Positions 36,144 to 45,074 of a stretch of 64,000 nucleotides of DNA are shown one piece after another. The notes under the pieces were generated by a model. The model searched no databases and had not been told where the DNA came from. It was given only the letters and a program-made list of their open reading frames with translations. Each line of letters begins with the position of its first letter. Position 1 is the stretch's first letter. The position numbers were made by a program, and so were the translations under genes. The stretch comes from Streptomyces sp. NBC_00344 (GTDB lineage Bacteria; Actinomycetota; Actinomycetes; Streptomycetales; Streptomycetaceae), in the NCBI RefSeq assembly GCF_036088315.1, contig NZ_CP107996.1:4547501-4611500 (forward strand), written 5' to 3'.

Positions 36144-36868
36144 CGGCCGCCCTGGCGTTCGCCGACGCGGGGGAGGCGGCGGATCTCGCCGCCTTCCTCG
36201 CCCGGCTGATCCACTACGACCGGGCGGCCGCGGTACGGCTGCAGGCAGGCCCGGTCGCAGGCAGCGGCAGTGAACAGAGCCTGGCGGTCTTCGGCAGGCC
36301 GCCCTCGTTCGAGGTGCTGGCCATCCGAACGGCCCGTGTCGACAGCGCGGCCGGTCTCGATGTCACCGTTTCCGCGGGTGAACTCCTCGAGGGGCTCGAC
36401 ATCACGGCCGGCACGGCCACCGTCCCCGCAGCGGTCACCGGCCCGCCCTGGGCCGGCCTGCTGCCGCCCCGCGGTGGCTGGCGCCAGCTTCCCGGACTGC
36501 CCTCGCCCGATGCCGTGCGGTCCGCCGTCGCCGCTGTCGTCACCGAATTCCGCACCCGCACCGAGAAGTTGCCGGCCGAGCTGCGCACCCGCGCGGAACT
36601 CGACCGGATCGGGCGCGAGATCTGGTCCCGGCCGCTGGGCGACACCGACCTCCCGGTACGCGCCGCGCACGCCGCCCAGTCGCTGGGCTTTCTGCGTCCC
36701 GTGCGGGTCGCGGTGCCGGACCTCGGTACGGCTGCCCGCCACATGGATCAGCCGGCGCTGCTCGCCGCGGGTTCCTGGCTGCGGCTGCGTACTCCCTACG
36801 GCTCGGTCGCGGTGCGCAGGGCCTCGGATCCGAACGGCCTCGGCGGGCTGAGCGTCACCCCCGCATAG
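36140..36868 (+). CDS. conserved actinobacterial protein of unknown function
   Basis: I do not recognise a catalytic motif. The 242 residues contain LAAFLARLIHYDRAAAVRLQ near the start, a Trp/Pro segment GPPWAGLLPPRGGWRQLPGL, and an RAELDRIGREIWSRPL helix. No signal peptide or membrane segment is present. The frame is well supported by codon use and by its ATGA overlap with the thioesterase gene. It reads as a soluble actinobacterial protein whose role may connect with EttA and the thioesterase by co-transcription. Confidence 0.75.
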   Translation: MTAALAFADAGEAADLAAFLARLIHYDRAAAVRLQAGPVAGSGSEQSLAVFGRPPSFEVLAIRTARVDSAAGLDVTVSAGELLEGLDITAGTATVPAAVTGPPWAGLLPPRGGWRQLPGLPSPDAVRSAVAAVVTEFRTRTEKLPAELRTRAELDRIGREIWSRPLGDTDLPVRAAHAAQSLGFLRPVRVAVPDLGTAARHMDQPALLAAGSWLRLRTPYGSVAVRRASDPNGLGGLSVTPA

Positions 36869-36963
36869 GGCGCCTCCGTGAAGTCCCGCCCGGTCAGCCG
36901 AGCGGTGTTCCGCAGGAGCCTGCCGCGCGGCGGGAGAGTGCGGCCACGCGGCAGCCGAACCGC

Positions 36964-37368
36964 TCAGCCCTCGGTGTTCACCATCGACGCGGCGGCATAG
37001 GTGAGGTACTTCCAGAGCTCCCGCTCGTGTTCTTCGGCCAGGCCGAGTTCGTCGAGGGCCGCCCTCATGTGCTTCAGCCATGCGTCATGGGCCGCCCGGT
37101 CCACCTGGAAGGGCGAGTGGCGCATCCGGAGTCGCGGATGGCCGCGGTTGTCGCTGTAGGTACGGGGGCCGCCCCAGTACTGGATGAGGAACAGGGTGAG
37201 CCGTTCCTCGGCAGGGCCCAGATCCTCCTCCGGGTACATCGGCCGCAGCAGCGGGTCCTCCGCGACACCCTGGTAGAAGTGGTGCACCAAGCGCCGGAAG
37301 GTCTCCTCGCCGCCGACCTGCTCGTAGAAGGTCTGCTCCTGAAGCGTGCCGTGCGGGATCTCTGTCAC
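36964..37368 (-). CDS. glbO: group II truncated hemoglobin
   Basis: A 134-residue 2-on-2 globin. EQVGGEETFRRLVHHFYQGV and LLRPMYPEEDLGPAEERLTLFL are the A-B and E helices. RMRHSPFQVDRAAHDAWLKH holds the proximal histidine (in RHSPF) and the group II G8 tryptophan (DAWL). It binds haem and O2 or NO and is thought to help detoxify reactive species. The start is GTG 37368. It is a single gene divergent from a methyltransferase. Confidence 0.92.
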   Translation of the reverse strand: MTEIPHGTLQEQTFYEQVGGEETFRRLVHHFYQGVAEDPLLRPMYPEEDLGPAEERLTLFLIQYWGGPRTYSDNRGHPRLRMRHSPFQVDRAAHDAWLKHMRAALDELGLAEEHERELWKYLTYAAASMVNTEG

Positions 37369-37453
37369 ATGTCCATGGTCTCAGACGGCGCGGCGGAGGA
37401 CGGAGGGCCCAGGACCGCTCGCCTCGCGGACAGGCACCGCGCACAGTGGAGGT

Positions 37454-38425
37454 ATGGGCGCAGACCAGGAATTGCGGGCATCACTGGTGCGGGAGATCGC
37501 GGAGAGCGGCGCACTGGCGGATCCGGCCTGGCGAGTGGCGTTCGCCGAGGTGCCGCGGCACCTCTTCGTGCCGTATTTCTTCGTGGGCGGACTGACGGGA
37601 CGCGAGCGGCTGTGGTGCGACGATCCCGATCCGGCCCGGCGCAGGCGCTGGCTGGAGGGGGCGTACGCGGATGAGGCGCTGGCCACCCGGATCCGGGACG
37701 GGGAACTGGTCTCGTCCAGCAGCCAGCCCTCCCTGATGGCGCGGATGCTGGAGGCGCTGGAACTGCGGGACGGGGACGCGGTACTGGAGATCGGTGCGGG
37801 CAGCGGTTACAACGCGGCTCTGCTGGCCCATCGGCTCGGGGATTCCCTGGTCACCACGATCGATCTCGATCCCGAGATCACCGAGTCCGCCCGCGGCCAT
37901 CTGCAGGCCGCCGGATACGCACCGGCCGTGCTCACCGGGGACGGAGCGCGGGGGTGCCCCGGCCGTGGCCCCTTCGACGGGATCATCGCGACGTGCGCGC
38001 TGCCCTCCGTGCCGCGGACCTGGCTCGCGCAGTGCCGGCCGGGGGCGAGGATCCTGGCTCCGCTGTCGACCGGGCTGATCCTGCTCCGGGTGCGGGACGC
38101 GGGGCACGCCCAGGGGCGGTTTCTGCCGACGTCCGCCTACTTCGTACCCCTGCGGGGCTCGGGGGCGGAGAGCCGGCTGCTCGGCGAGGGGCTGCCGCGC
38201 AGCGCGCTGGGCAACGAACTCTTCCGGTTCTTGTTCACCCTGACCGCGGGCAGCATGGACCCGAGGGAAACACTCTCCCTCTGGGAGCGCGAGGAGCGCC
38301 CGCAGAGGGAGAGATACGGCCTGACCCTGTCCGAAGGCCGCGAGTGGGCCTGGCTGGACGACCCCGAAGGGCCGTACACCTGGCCGCTCGGACCCCCGGT
38401 GGAGGCGTCCGGCGTCAGCTCTTAG
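37454..38425 (+). CDS. PCMT-like S-adenosylmethionine methyltransferase
   Basis: A 323-residue methyltransferase. The opening ASLVREIAESGALADPAWRV followed by VPRHLFVP, and the SAM motif VLEIGAGSGYNAALLA, are those of the protein-L-isoaspartate O-methyltransferase family. The loop LVSSSSQPSLMARML matches the SSSQPS signature. Standard enzymes have about 210-230 residues; here about 100 extra residues follow. Some such extended forms belong to peptide-modification loci, but no precursor or ATP-grasp gene is nearby. So a protein-repair or unknown modification role is equally possible. ATG 37454 has GGAGG close upstream. Confidence 0.85.
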   Translation: MGADQELRASLVREIAESGALADPAWRVAFAEVPRHLFVPYFFVGGLTGRERLWCDDPDPARRRRWLEGAYADEALATRIRDGELVSSSSQPSLMARMLEALELRDGDAVLEIGAGSGYNAALLAHRLGDSLVTTIDLDPEITESARGHLQAAGYAPAVLTGDGARGCPGRGPFDGIIATCALPSVPRTWLAQCRPGARILAPLSTGLILLRVRDAGHAQGRFLPTSAYFVPLRGSGAESRLLGEGLPRSALGNELFRFLFTLTAGSMDPRETLSLWEREERPQRERYGLTLSEGREWAWLDDPEGPYTWPLGPPVEASGVSS

Positions 38426-38440
38426 GGCCTTTCGTCCGGA

Positions 38441-39583
38441 TCAGCCCCGGCGGATCGTGATGGTCGTCCAGGCGCCGACATGGACCCGGTCGCCCTCTTC
38501 GAGCTGGACCGGTACATAGGGCTGGATCGGGTCCTCGGCGCCGTTGACGGTGGTGCCGTTGGTCGAGTTCTGGTCGACCACGGCCCAGGAGCCGTCAGGC
38601 TGCTGGACCAGGACCGCATGCTGGTGCGAGACCCCCGGGTCCTCGGGCGGCACCGAAAGGTCGATGTCGGGGGACTCGCCCGTGGAGTGCCGGCGCCGGC
38701 CGATGGTGATCTGGCCGCCGGTGAGCGGAAGCTGCTGCTCCGGTGAGTACGCGGGCAGATTGAGGCCGGTGGCCTCGGGACCGCTCCGCTGCATCATCGC
38801 CATGAAGTACTCACGGTCGGGACCCACGGTGAGCGACCAGTCACCCGCACCCTGGGGCTGCTGCGGAACCTGGGGCTGCTGCTGCTGCTGCGGAGGCTGG
38901 AAATGCTGCGGCTGCTGGTGCTGCGCCTGCTGGACCTGCGGAGGCGGCTGCTGTCCCTGCTGCTCTGCCCGTGAAGGGGGCGGCAGCAGCCAGTCGTCGG
39001 CACTCGGTTGATGAGGCTGCTGAGGGGCCTGCGGCGCCCGCGGCGGCTGGGCGAACGAGGGCGGCGGCGGAGGCCCGGACTGCTGCTGGGCGAAGGAAGG
39101 CGGCGGCTGAGGCCCGGACTGCTGCTGGTAGGGCGACGGCGGCGGGCCCTGCTGCATCGAGGGATCGCCCGTCAGCGGCTCGGCGGGACGGTTCATCTGC
39201 GAGGGCCGCGAACTCTGGTAGTCGAACGCGTCCGGCGGCCGGGGCGGCTGCTGGGACTGGAAGCCCTGCGGCAGGTTCGGGGCCACCGGCGTGTAGGACG
39301 TCGCGGTGTTGGTGAGGAAGTTCCAGCGGCATTCCTCGCAGAACGGCGCTCCGGTCTCACGCGGCGTACGGCACTGCGGGCAGAGTTCCGCCTGGGCGGT
39401 GGGCTGCTGCGGGTAGCCGTAACCGGCGGCGGGGTGCCGGCTCTGCTGGGGCTGCTGCGGCGCTCCTCCGCCGGCGTACGGCGGCGGAGGTGGGGGAGGC
39501 GGCGGCACGGCGCCCATGCGATGGCCGCAGACCTCGCACCAGTCGTCGGAACCCGACTGGTGTCCGTTCGGGCAGGTCGGCAT
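38441..39583 (-). CDS. FHA-domain protein with zinc ribbons and a Pro/Gln-rich linker
   Basis: A 380-residue cytosolic protein. A zinc ribbon at the N-terminus (CPNGHQSGSDDWCEVCGH) is followed by a second (CPQCRTPRETGAPFCEECRW). About 150 residues of low-complexity Pro/Gln repeats come next (PPPPSFAQ and SGPQPPPSFAQQQ units). A C-terminal FHA domain (ITIGRRRHSTGES, GVSHQHAVLVQQ, NSTNGTTVNG) would read phosphothreonine. It is the last gene of a seven-gene signalling locus and a likely target or adaptor of the PknG-like kinase, as GarA is in mycobacteria. ATG 39583 has GAGGGGGAAG upstream. Confidence 0.88.
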   Translation of the reverse strand: MPTCPNGHQSGSDDWCEVCGHRMGAVPPPPPPPPPYAGGGAPQQPQQSRHPAAGYGYPQQPTAQAELCPQCRTPRETGAPFCEECRWNFLTNTATSYTPVAPNLPQGFQSQQPPRPPDAFDYQSSRPSQMNRPAEPLTGDPSMQQGPPPSPYQQQSGPQPPPSFAQQQSGPPPPPSFAQPPRAPQAPQQPHQPSADDWLLPPPSRAEQQGQQPPPQVQQAQHQQPQHFQPPQQQQQPQVPQQPQGAGDWSLTVGPDREYFMAMMQRSGPEATGLNLPAYSPEQQLPLTGGQITIGRRRHSTGESPDIDLSVPPEDPGVSHQHAVLVQQPDGSWAVVDQNSTNGTTVNGAEDPIQPYVPVQLEEGDRVHVGAWTTITIRRG

Positions 39584-39647
39584 GGAGTCGCTTCCCCCTC
39601 TCCTCATCCGGCCCGGAGGCCGCAAACAATTGCTTCTGCTGCTTTTG

Positions 39648-41003
39648 TTACTTCTTGACGCGAACTGTCTTCGTGGAGCGCGTTTCGAGGGTCATCTCGT
39701 CCGCCTCCGCGACTTTTGCCTTCAGTCGCACAGTACCTGCCACCTCGTCGACCACATCCACCACCTTCGCAAGCAGTTTCGCAGTGTCCTCGTTCCCGGA
39801 GGCTGCCGCCAGCTGTACCGCACGGCCGAGCTTTGCTGTCGCGCCGTCCAGATTGCCCGACTTGCGGGCATCGAGACCCTGTTGGATTGCTTGTGCCAGT
39901 TCGGCCTGTCCGCTGTAGTGCGCCACCTGCGGATTGATGGAGGTGGACGCCACCATGTCGTCCGTCCACACCGCACGCACCAGACCCTGGGACAGCGTCT
40001 GCGGTGTCCCGCCGGACGGATCGGGCAGCACCAGGGAGACCCGCGCTGCGAGCATCTCCTGGCCGATACCGGCCTCGGGAACCCGGACGCAGACGTGGTA
40101 GTCACGGGACTCGTCGCCCCATGAGCCGGTCGGACAGTCACCGGCCCGGGGGCCGGCCTCAGTGCGCCGGTCCGTCAACTGCTCGACCCTGGGCGCCACT
40201 TGTTTGACGAAGCCGATCTCCACGCCGACAGGCGTCCACAACCGCAGCGATACGTCCGCGACCTCCTTGCCCATCGCGTTCTCCATCATGTGGGTGAAGT
40301 CCGCGGCAAGACCTGCCGGATCGGCCACGATGTCCGCCGTGCCCAGCAGCGCGGATGCGATGCCGGTCACCTCCTTGACCTCCCAGTCCGTGCCGACACC
40401 GCGGGCGTCGCAGGTGAAGCGGCCGGCGCAGGCGTCGAGGGCGGCCCGCAGATCCTCGGGCGTCTCATGCTCGTTGCGGCCGTCGGTGAGCAGGATGCCG
40501 TGGCGTATCACGGAGCCGTTCAACGCGGCGTCGGCCGAGTTCAGCAGCCGGTCCGCGAGGCGCAGCCAGGTGCCGATCGCCGTGCCGCCGCCCGCGCTCA
40601 GCCTCCGCAGCGCCTCCTTGGCCTGGGCGCGTGTCCCCGGATCGGCCACGGCCAGCGCGCCGTTGCCCGGATAGATGTCCTTGGCCACATGAGTGCCCGC
40701 GACCACCGAGAAGGCGGTGCCGTCCCGCAGGGTGTCGATGGCCGCGGCTGTCGCGTCGCGCGCGTTGCGCATCTTGGTCGGCGGATAGTCCATCGACCCC
40801 GAACAGTCCACCATGATCACTACGGCGGCGCCCGAACCCTGGCCGGACCCGGGAGAGCCCGGTGCGGTCGGCCCCGCGAGGGTGCCCCCGGTCGAGGTGA
40901 CCGTGACGATGGCGTTCACCTCGCGCCCGCCTTCCGGCAGGAACTCGTTCTGATAGACGTCGACGGAGAACTGCGGCACGTTCGACTTGGAGAAGTTGGC
41001 CAT
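39648..41003 (-). CDS. von Willebrand factor A domain protein
   Basis: A 451-residue cytosolic protein with a VWA domain. The metal-dependent adhesion site is D66-C-S68-G-S70 (VIMVDCSGSMDYPP), with LSAGGGTAIGTWLRLA and GILLTDGRNEHE completing it. The rest is beta-rich followed by a helical C-terminus (AELAQAIQQGLDARKSGNLD) resembling a tetratricopeptide unit. There is no signal peptide. It sits between the PP2C and FHA genes in one orientation, so it probably scaffolds their signalling complex. Its ligand is unknown. Confidence 0.88.
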   Translation of the reverse strand: MANFSKSNVPQFSVDVYQNEFLPEGGREVNAIVTVTSTGGTLAGPTAPGSPGSGQGSGAAVVIMVDCSGSMDYPPTKMRNARDATAAAIDTLRDGTAFSVVAGTHVAKDIYPGNGALAVADPGTRAQAKEALRRLSAGGGTAIGTWLRLADRLLNSADAALNGSVIRHGILLTDGRNEHETPEDLRAALDACAGRFTCDARGVGTDWEVKEVTGIASALLGTADIVADPAGLAADFTHMMENAMGKEVADVSLRLWTPVGVEIGFVKQVAPRVEQLTDRRTEAGPRAGDCPTGSWGDESRDYHVCVRVPEAGIGQEMLAARVSLVLPDPSGGTPQTLSQGLVRAVWTDDMVASTSINPQVAHYSGQAELAQAIQQGLDARKSGNLDGATAKLGRAVQLAAASGNEDTAKLLAKVVDVVDEVAGTVRLKAKVAEADEMTLETRSTKTVRVKK

Positions 41004-41067
41004 CGGAGCGGCTCCTTGAGGGCACGCAGCTGTCGCAGCACATGAACGGATACGGATATAGCGGGCT

Positions 41068-42423
41068 TCACGCCGTCTTGTAGGCGGATCCTGCCCCTGG
41101 TTGCGCCATGAGGAACGGCAGCACGGCCACTGTTACGTTGTCGTGGCCCCCGCCGTCGAGCGCATGACCGACGAGTACCTGCGCGCAGTGCAGCGGCCGC
41201 GTCCCGGCATCGGCGGTGACCACCTGGGCCATCTCCTGCGCCGACTCGGCGTAGTTCCAGAGCCCGTCCGAGCAGACCACCACCACTCCCGGACGGTCGG
41301 GCTTGAAGGAGGCGGTGTGCGGCTCCAGTTCGTAGGCGTCGGCGCCGAGCCAGCCGGTGATGGCGTGCGCTCGCTCGTCCGCGTACGCCTGCGCCTCGCT
41401 CATCAGTCCGGTCGCGACCATCTGCGCGGCCCAGGAGTCGTCCTCGGTGAGCCGGGACGGATGAGCGCTGCGGTCGTCGGGCACCCAGTAGACGCGGCTG
41501 TCGCCGACCCAGCCGACGACCAGCAGCCCGTCTGCCACGATGGACGCGACCAGGGTGCAGGCCGGGGCGTTCTGATGGCGGGGCGCGTCGTGCTCCATCG
41601 CCTGGGACGGTTCCTCCGCCAGCGCGTTGACCGCCTCCGACGCGGAGACGATGGCGTCGTGCAGCGCCTGCTGCGGGTGGGCCCCCTGCGGCAGTGAGAG
41701 CCGCAGCGCCTCCTGCGCCGCTGCTGCTGCCGCCGCCGACGCCTCGTCGGGCCGGGTGGCGGATGACACACCGTCACAGACCACGGCCACGGCGGCGGGT
41801 GAACCATCCGGCAGGGCGACGGCACAGACCGCGAAGGAGTCCTCGTTGCGGTGATGGCGCAGTCCGCGGTCACTGACCGCGGCCACCGCGGGGAGTTCAG
41901 CCTCCATGTGGTCGCGTTCGCGCGGCTGGGCATGTCCGCAGTTCTCGCAGTAACCGTCGCCGTCGATGCTGCCGGTACGGCAGGCCACGCAGACCTTCGC
42001 CGCCTCGGAGGGAGTGGGCGCCGCACCGACGGAGGCCCGTGGGTCGGGCGCCGGCAGCGGATAGTCCCCGGGCGTGGGAGCGTCGTCGAACCGTACGGGC
42101 GACGGCAGCTCGCCGCCCCCTGATTCGAGGCCCGGAACATCGGCGGCCGTCTGGACGGGCACCGGACTGCCGGAGCCCTCCCGTACCTGCGCGTCCGGCC
42201 AGGCGACTTCGCCCCCGGCCGCGCCGTGGGTGCCGGGGCCGGGCACAGCCGTGCCGCCGGGCGTCCCGCCGACGGGATCGGTCCCGCCGACGGGGGCGGG
42301 GCGGTCGTCCGGTGGCTCGGGCACGGCCGACAGGTCGTAGCCGCAGGCGCCGCAGAACAAGTCGCCGGCCTCCAGCGGCTCCTCGCAGCTGGGGCAGGCC
42401 GCCAACTGGTTCATCTGGGACAT
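41068..42423 (-). CDS. PP2C-family protein phosphatase with zinc ribbons
   Basis: A 451-residue Ser/Thr phosphatase. An N-terminal zinc ribbon (C10, C13, C24, C27; CPSCEEPLEAGDLFCGACGY) precedes a Pro/Gly-rich linker. A second ribbon (CVACRTGSIDGDGYCENCGH) comes next, then the PP2C domain with AVSDRGLRHHRNEDSFAV, VVCDGVSSATR, VGWVGDSRVYWV, VVCSDGLWNYA and HDNVTVAVL. These supply the metal-binding aspartates. It is encoded 4 nt after the kinase and is the natural counter-enzyme. ATG 42423 is preferred; ATG 42414 is possible. No membrane segment is present. Confidence 0.9.
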   Translation of the reverse strand: MSQMNQLAACPSCEEPLEAGDLFCGACGYDLSAVPEPPDDRPAPVGGTDPVGGTPGGTAVPGPGTHGAAGGEVAWPDAQVREGSGSPVPVQTAADVPGLESGGGELPSPVRFDDAPTPGDYPLPAPDPRASVGAAPTPSEAAKVCVACRTGSIDGDGYCENCGHAQPRERDHMEAELPAVAAVSDRGLRHHRNEDSFAVCAVALPDGSPAAVAVVCDGVSSATRPDEASAAAAAAAQEALRLSLPQGAHPQQALHDAIVSASEAVNALAEEPSQAMEHDAPRHQNAPACTLVASIVADGLLVVGWVGDSRVYWVPDDRSAHPSRLTEDDSWAAQMVATGLMSEAQAYADERAHAITGWLGADAYELEPHTASFKPDRPGVVVVCSDGLWNYAESAQEMAQVVTADAGTRPLHCAQVLVGHALDGGGHDNVTVAVLPFLMAQPGAGSAYKTA

Positions 42424-42427
42424 CAAC

Positions 42428-45064
42428 TCACACCCACGTCCGGGGGCGGAAACGGTTGGCCCGCTCCACCAGGTCGATCCTCTCCTCGCCACGCTGGGCG
42501 AGCCGGGCGAGTACCCGGTACGAGCGTTCAAGACCGAAGCGCAGGCCTCGCTCGTCGAGTGGGCTGCCGAGCAGGGTGGTGGTCCCCGCCACTTGGCCGC
42601 CCCGGCCCCCGGAGAGTACCCAGTCGAGGGCCGTACCCAGCACTTCGGTGGTCAGCTGTTCGCGGCGTACGGCGTCGAGTCCGAACTGCTGGAGAGCCGC
42701 CACCTGGTCCGCGGCCGCCCGCAGGTCGTCCAGCAGCGGGTCGGTCGCCGCCCGCCGGCGCAGCCGCGCCCGTACGGCGGCGACGCGGGCCGCCGTGAAG
42801 TGGATCGAGGATTCGGCAACGGACTCCAGTGTCCGTACGGCGCCGCCGCGTTCACCCATGGCGAGCTGGACCCTGGCCAGGCTGAAGGCCGCGCTGACGA
42901 AACCCGGATCGGTCGACCACACCAGGCGGTAGTACTCGGCGGCGTTGTCCAGCTGGCCGAGGACCTCGGCGCAGACACCGAGCGCCAGCTTCGGGGACGG
43001 CTCACCGGGGAACGCGTCGTAGATCGCGTCGAAGGAGACCGCCGCCGTCCCGTGGTCGCCGGTCACCAGCGAGGCAAGACCCCGGTACCAGACGACCCGC
43101 CAGTCCTCGGGGTGGTGCGCCTCCAGCGTCTCGATCAGACCGATCGCCGAGTAGGTGTCCTGGTTGTCCAGAAGGGCGCGCACCCGGCGCAGATCGCGTT
43201 CCAGCGAATCGCCCGGTGCGGCATCGAGGGCGGCGATCAGCTCGGCGGGGGCGGAGGCCATCAGACCCGCCAGGAAACCGGCGTTGGGGTCGTTCGGGTC
43301 GACCCGCGGCAATGGCAGGGCCAGCGCGGTGGCCCTGGCATCGAGACCGGCGATGAACGCCTGGGGCGGGACTGCCGGTACGGCGGGCCGCGGTGGCCGC
43401 TGGGCGGGGATCGGCGCCTGGGCGGGAGACCGGGCGAAGACCACGCCGACCGGCGCGGCCCCCGCGGCGGCCAGGGCGCCCGGGTGGCCGCTGGAGGTGG
43501 CCGCCCCGCCGTGGACTGCCGCGCCGCGCCGGGCGTCCCGCTTGGCGGTGCGCCGCCCGGCCGGCCCGGTGCGTGCCCCGAGCACGGACACGTCCCCGGT
43601 CAGCTCGGCGAACAAGGTGGTGTCGGTGACCCTCACCTCCGGTCCGAACAGCGTCGAGAGCGCGGGCCTCGGACGGCCGGTCTGGACCGCTACGACCTCG
43701 CGCAGTACCCCCGTCAGCTGCTCGGCCATCTCGGCGGCGGAGGAGAACCTGCGCGCCGGATCCGGATCGGTCGCCCGGACCAGCAGCCGGTAGAAGGACT
43801 CGTAGGTGCGGAAGACCTCGATGTTGTCCGGGTCGGGAAGGCTGTCCACGAAGACATTCGTGTAGCCCTGGAAGTCGAAGGTCAGCACCGCGAGCGTGCG
43901 CGCCACCGTGTACAGATCGGACGCGATCGACGGCCCGGCATCGGCGACCTCGGGCGCCTGGTAGCCGACCGTGCCGTAGATGGCCGACTCGTTGTCGTCC
44001 ATCCTGCGCACCGCGCCCATGTCGATGAGCTTCAGCTGGTCCTGCTGCTGGATCGCGTTGTCCACCTTGAAGTCGCAGTACAGCACATTGCGGCTGTGCA
44101 GATGGCCGAGCGCCTCCAGGGCCTCGATGCCGTACGCACACGCCTGCTCCACCGGCAGCGGGTCCCGCTTGCCGGTGCTGCTGCGCCGCTCGTTGGCGAT
44201 CTCCTTGAGCGACTTGCCGCCGACGTACTCCATGACGATGTAACCGTCCATGGAGCCGGTGCGCTGATCGAGATGCTCGACGAAGTTGTAGATCCGCACG
44301 ATGTTGGAGTGCTCGATCTCGGCGAGGAAGCGCCGCTCCGAGATCGCGGCGGCCATGGCGTCCTGGTCTCCCGTGTCCAGCAGGCCCTTGAGCACCACCC
44401 AGCGGTCGGACACCGCGCGGTCGACGGCGAGATAGACCCAGCCGAGACCGCCGTGTGCCAGGCAGCCCATCACTTCGTACTGCCCGTGCACGATGTCACC
44501 GGTGACCAGCTTCGGCACGAAGGAGTACGGATGCCCGCACTTGGTGCAGAACCCCTCGGTCCTGCCCGGCCTGTCACCCCGTGAACGCCCGACCTGCGCA
44601 CCGCAGTCGGATCGTGAGCAGAAACGCTTCCGCTCGGGGACCTCGGGATGCTCCATCACCGCGGACCGCGGATCGGGACGCGGCACGTCCGGAACGGAGA
44701 CAAGACCGGCACCGAGCCGGCTGCGCGCCGACGAACTCGCCGACGCCCCGGAGCTGCGCACCGATACCGAACGGGCCGATGTCCGTCCCGACACCGAACG
44801 CGAGAGCCGCCCGGAGACAGACCTGCGCGAGGTGGAGGAGCGGGACGACGAACGCGCGGACGCGCGTGACGACGAGCCGCTCCGCGCCGACGAACTGTCG
44901 CTGCCGCGTCCGGCCCGGGTGACGCCGGTCGGCGGTGAGCTCACCCTGCCGGTGGGCGAGACGACCGGGGCGAGCCCGCAGACGCCGCAGTACAGCTCGC
45001 CGCCGCCCATGTCCTCGTAGCTGCCCTCACAACCGGGCCGCTGGCACTTCCGCTGGTCGCTCAT
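42428..45064 (-). CDS. pknG: PknG-like serine/threonine protein kinase with rubredoxin-like and TPR domains
   Basis: A cytosolic 878-residue kinase. An N-terminal zinc ribbon (CEGSYEDMGGGELYCGVCG) and a long Ser/Arg-rich stretch (about 50-115) lead to a rubredoxin-like cluster (CSRSDCGAQVG, CTKCGHPYSF). The kinase domain has GCLAHGGLGWVYLA, VVLKGL, the PknG-type catalytic loop LYCDFKVDNA (aspartate near residue 331) and DMGAVR. A Pro/Ala linker and a C-terminal TPR region (SYRVLARLAQRGEERIDLVE) complete the PknG layout. In mycobacteria PknG phosphorylates an FHA protein and controls 2-oxoglutarate/glutamate metabolism. Neighbouring glnH and glnX strengthen the call. Confidence 0.92.
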   Translation of the reverse strand: MSDQRKCQRPGCEGSYEDMGGGELYCGVCGLAPVVSPTGRVSSPPTGVTRAGRGSDSSSARSGSSSRASARSSSRSSTSRRSVSGRLSRSVSGRTSARSVSVRSSGASASSSARSRLGAGLVSVPDVPRPDPRSAVMEHPEVPERKRFCSRSDCGAQVGRSRGDRPGRTEGFCTKCGHPYSFVPKLVTGDIVHGQYEVMGCLAHGGLGWVYLAVDRAVSDRWVVLKGLLDTGDQDAMAAAISERRFLAEIEHSNIVRIYNFVEHLDQRTGSMDGYIVMEYVGGKSLKEIANERRSSTGKRDPLPVEQACAYGIEALEALGHLHSRNVLYCDFKVDNAIQQQDQLKLIDMGAVRRMDDNESAIYGTVGYQAPEVADAGPSIASDLYTVARTLAVLTFDFQGYTNVFVDSLPDPDNIEVFRTYESFYRLLVRATDPDPARRFSSAAEMAEQLTGVLREVVAVQTGRPRPALSTLFGPEVRVTDTTLFAELTGDVSVLGARTGPAGRRTAKRDARRGAAVHGGAATSSGHPGALAAAGAAPVGVVFARSPAQAPIPAQRPPRPAVPAVPPQAFIAGLDARATALALPLPRVDPNDPNAGFLAGLMASAPAELIAALDAAPGDSLERDLRRVRALLDNQDTYSAIGLIETLEAHHPEDWRVVWYRGLASLVTGDHGTAAVSFDAIYDAFPGEPSPKLALGVCAEVLGQLDNAAEYYRLVWSTDPGFVSAAFSLARVQLAMGERGGAVRTLESVAESSIHFTAARVAAVRARLRRRAATDPLLDDLRAAADQVAALQQFGLDAVRREQLTTEVLGTALDWVLSGGRGGQVAGTTTLLGSPLDERGLRFGLERSYRVLARLAQRGEERIDLVERANRFRPRTWV

Positions 45065-45074
45065 ACCGTTTTCC

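Noticed and set aside
37454..38425. Graspetide (ATP-grasp RiPP) biosynthetic cluster
   Set aside because: Only a PCMT-like methyltransferase is present. No ATP-grasp ligase or precursor peptide was found in neighbouring genes.
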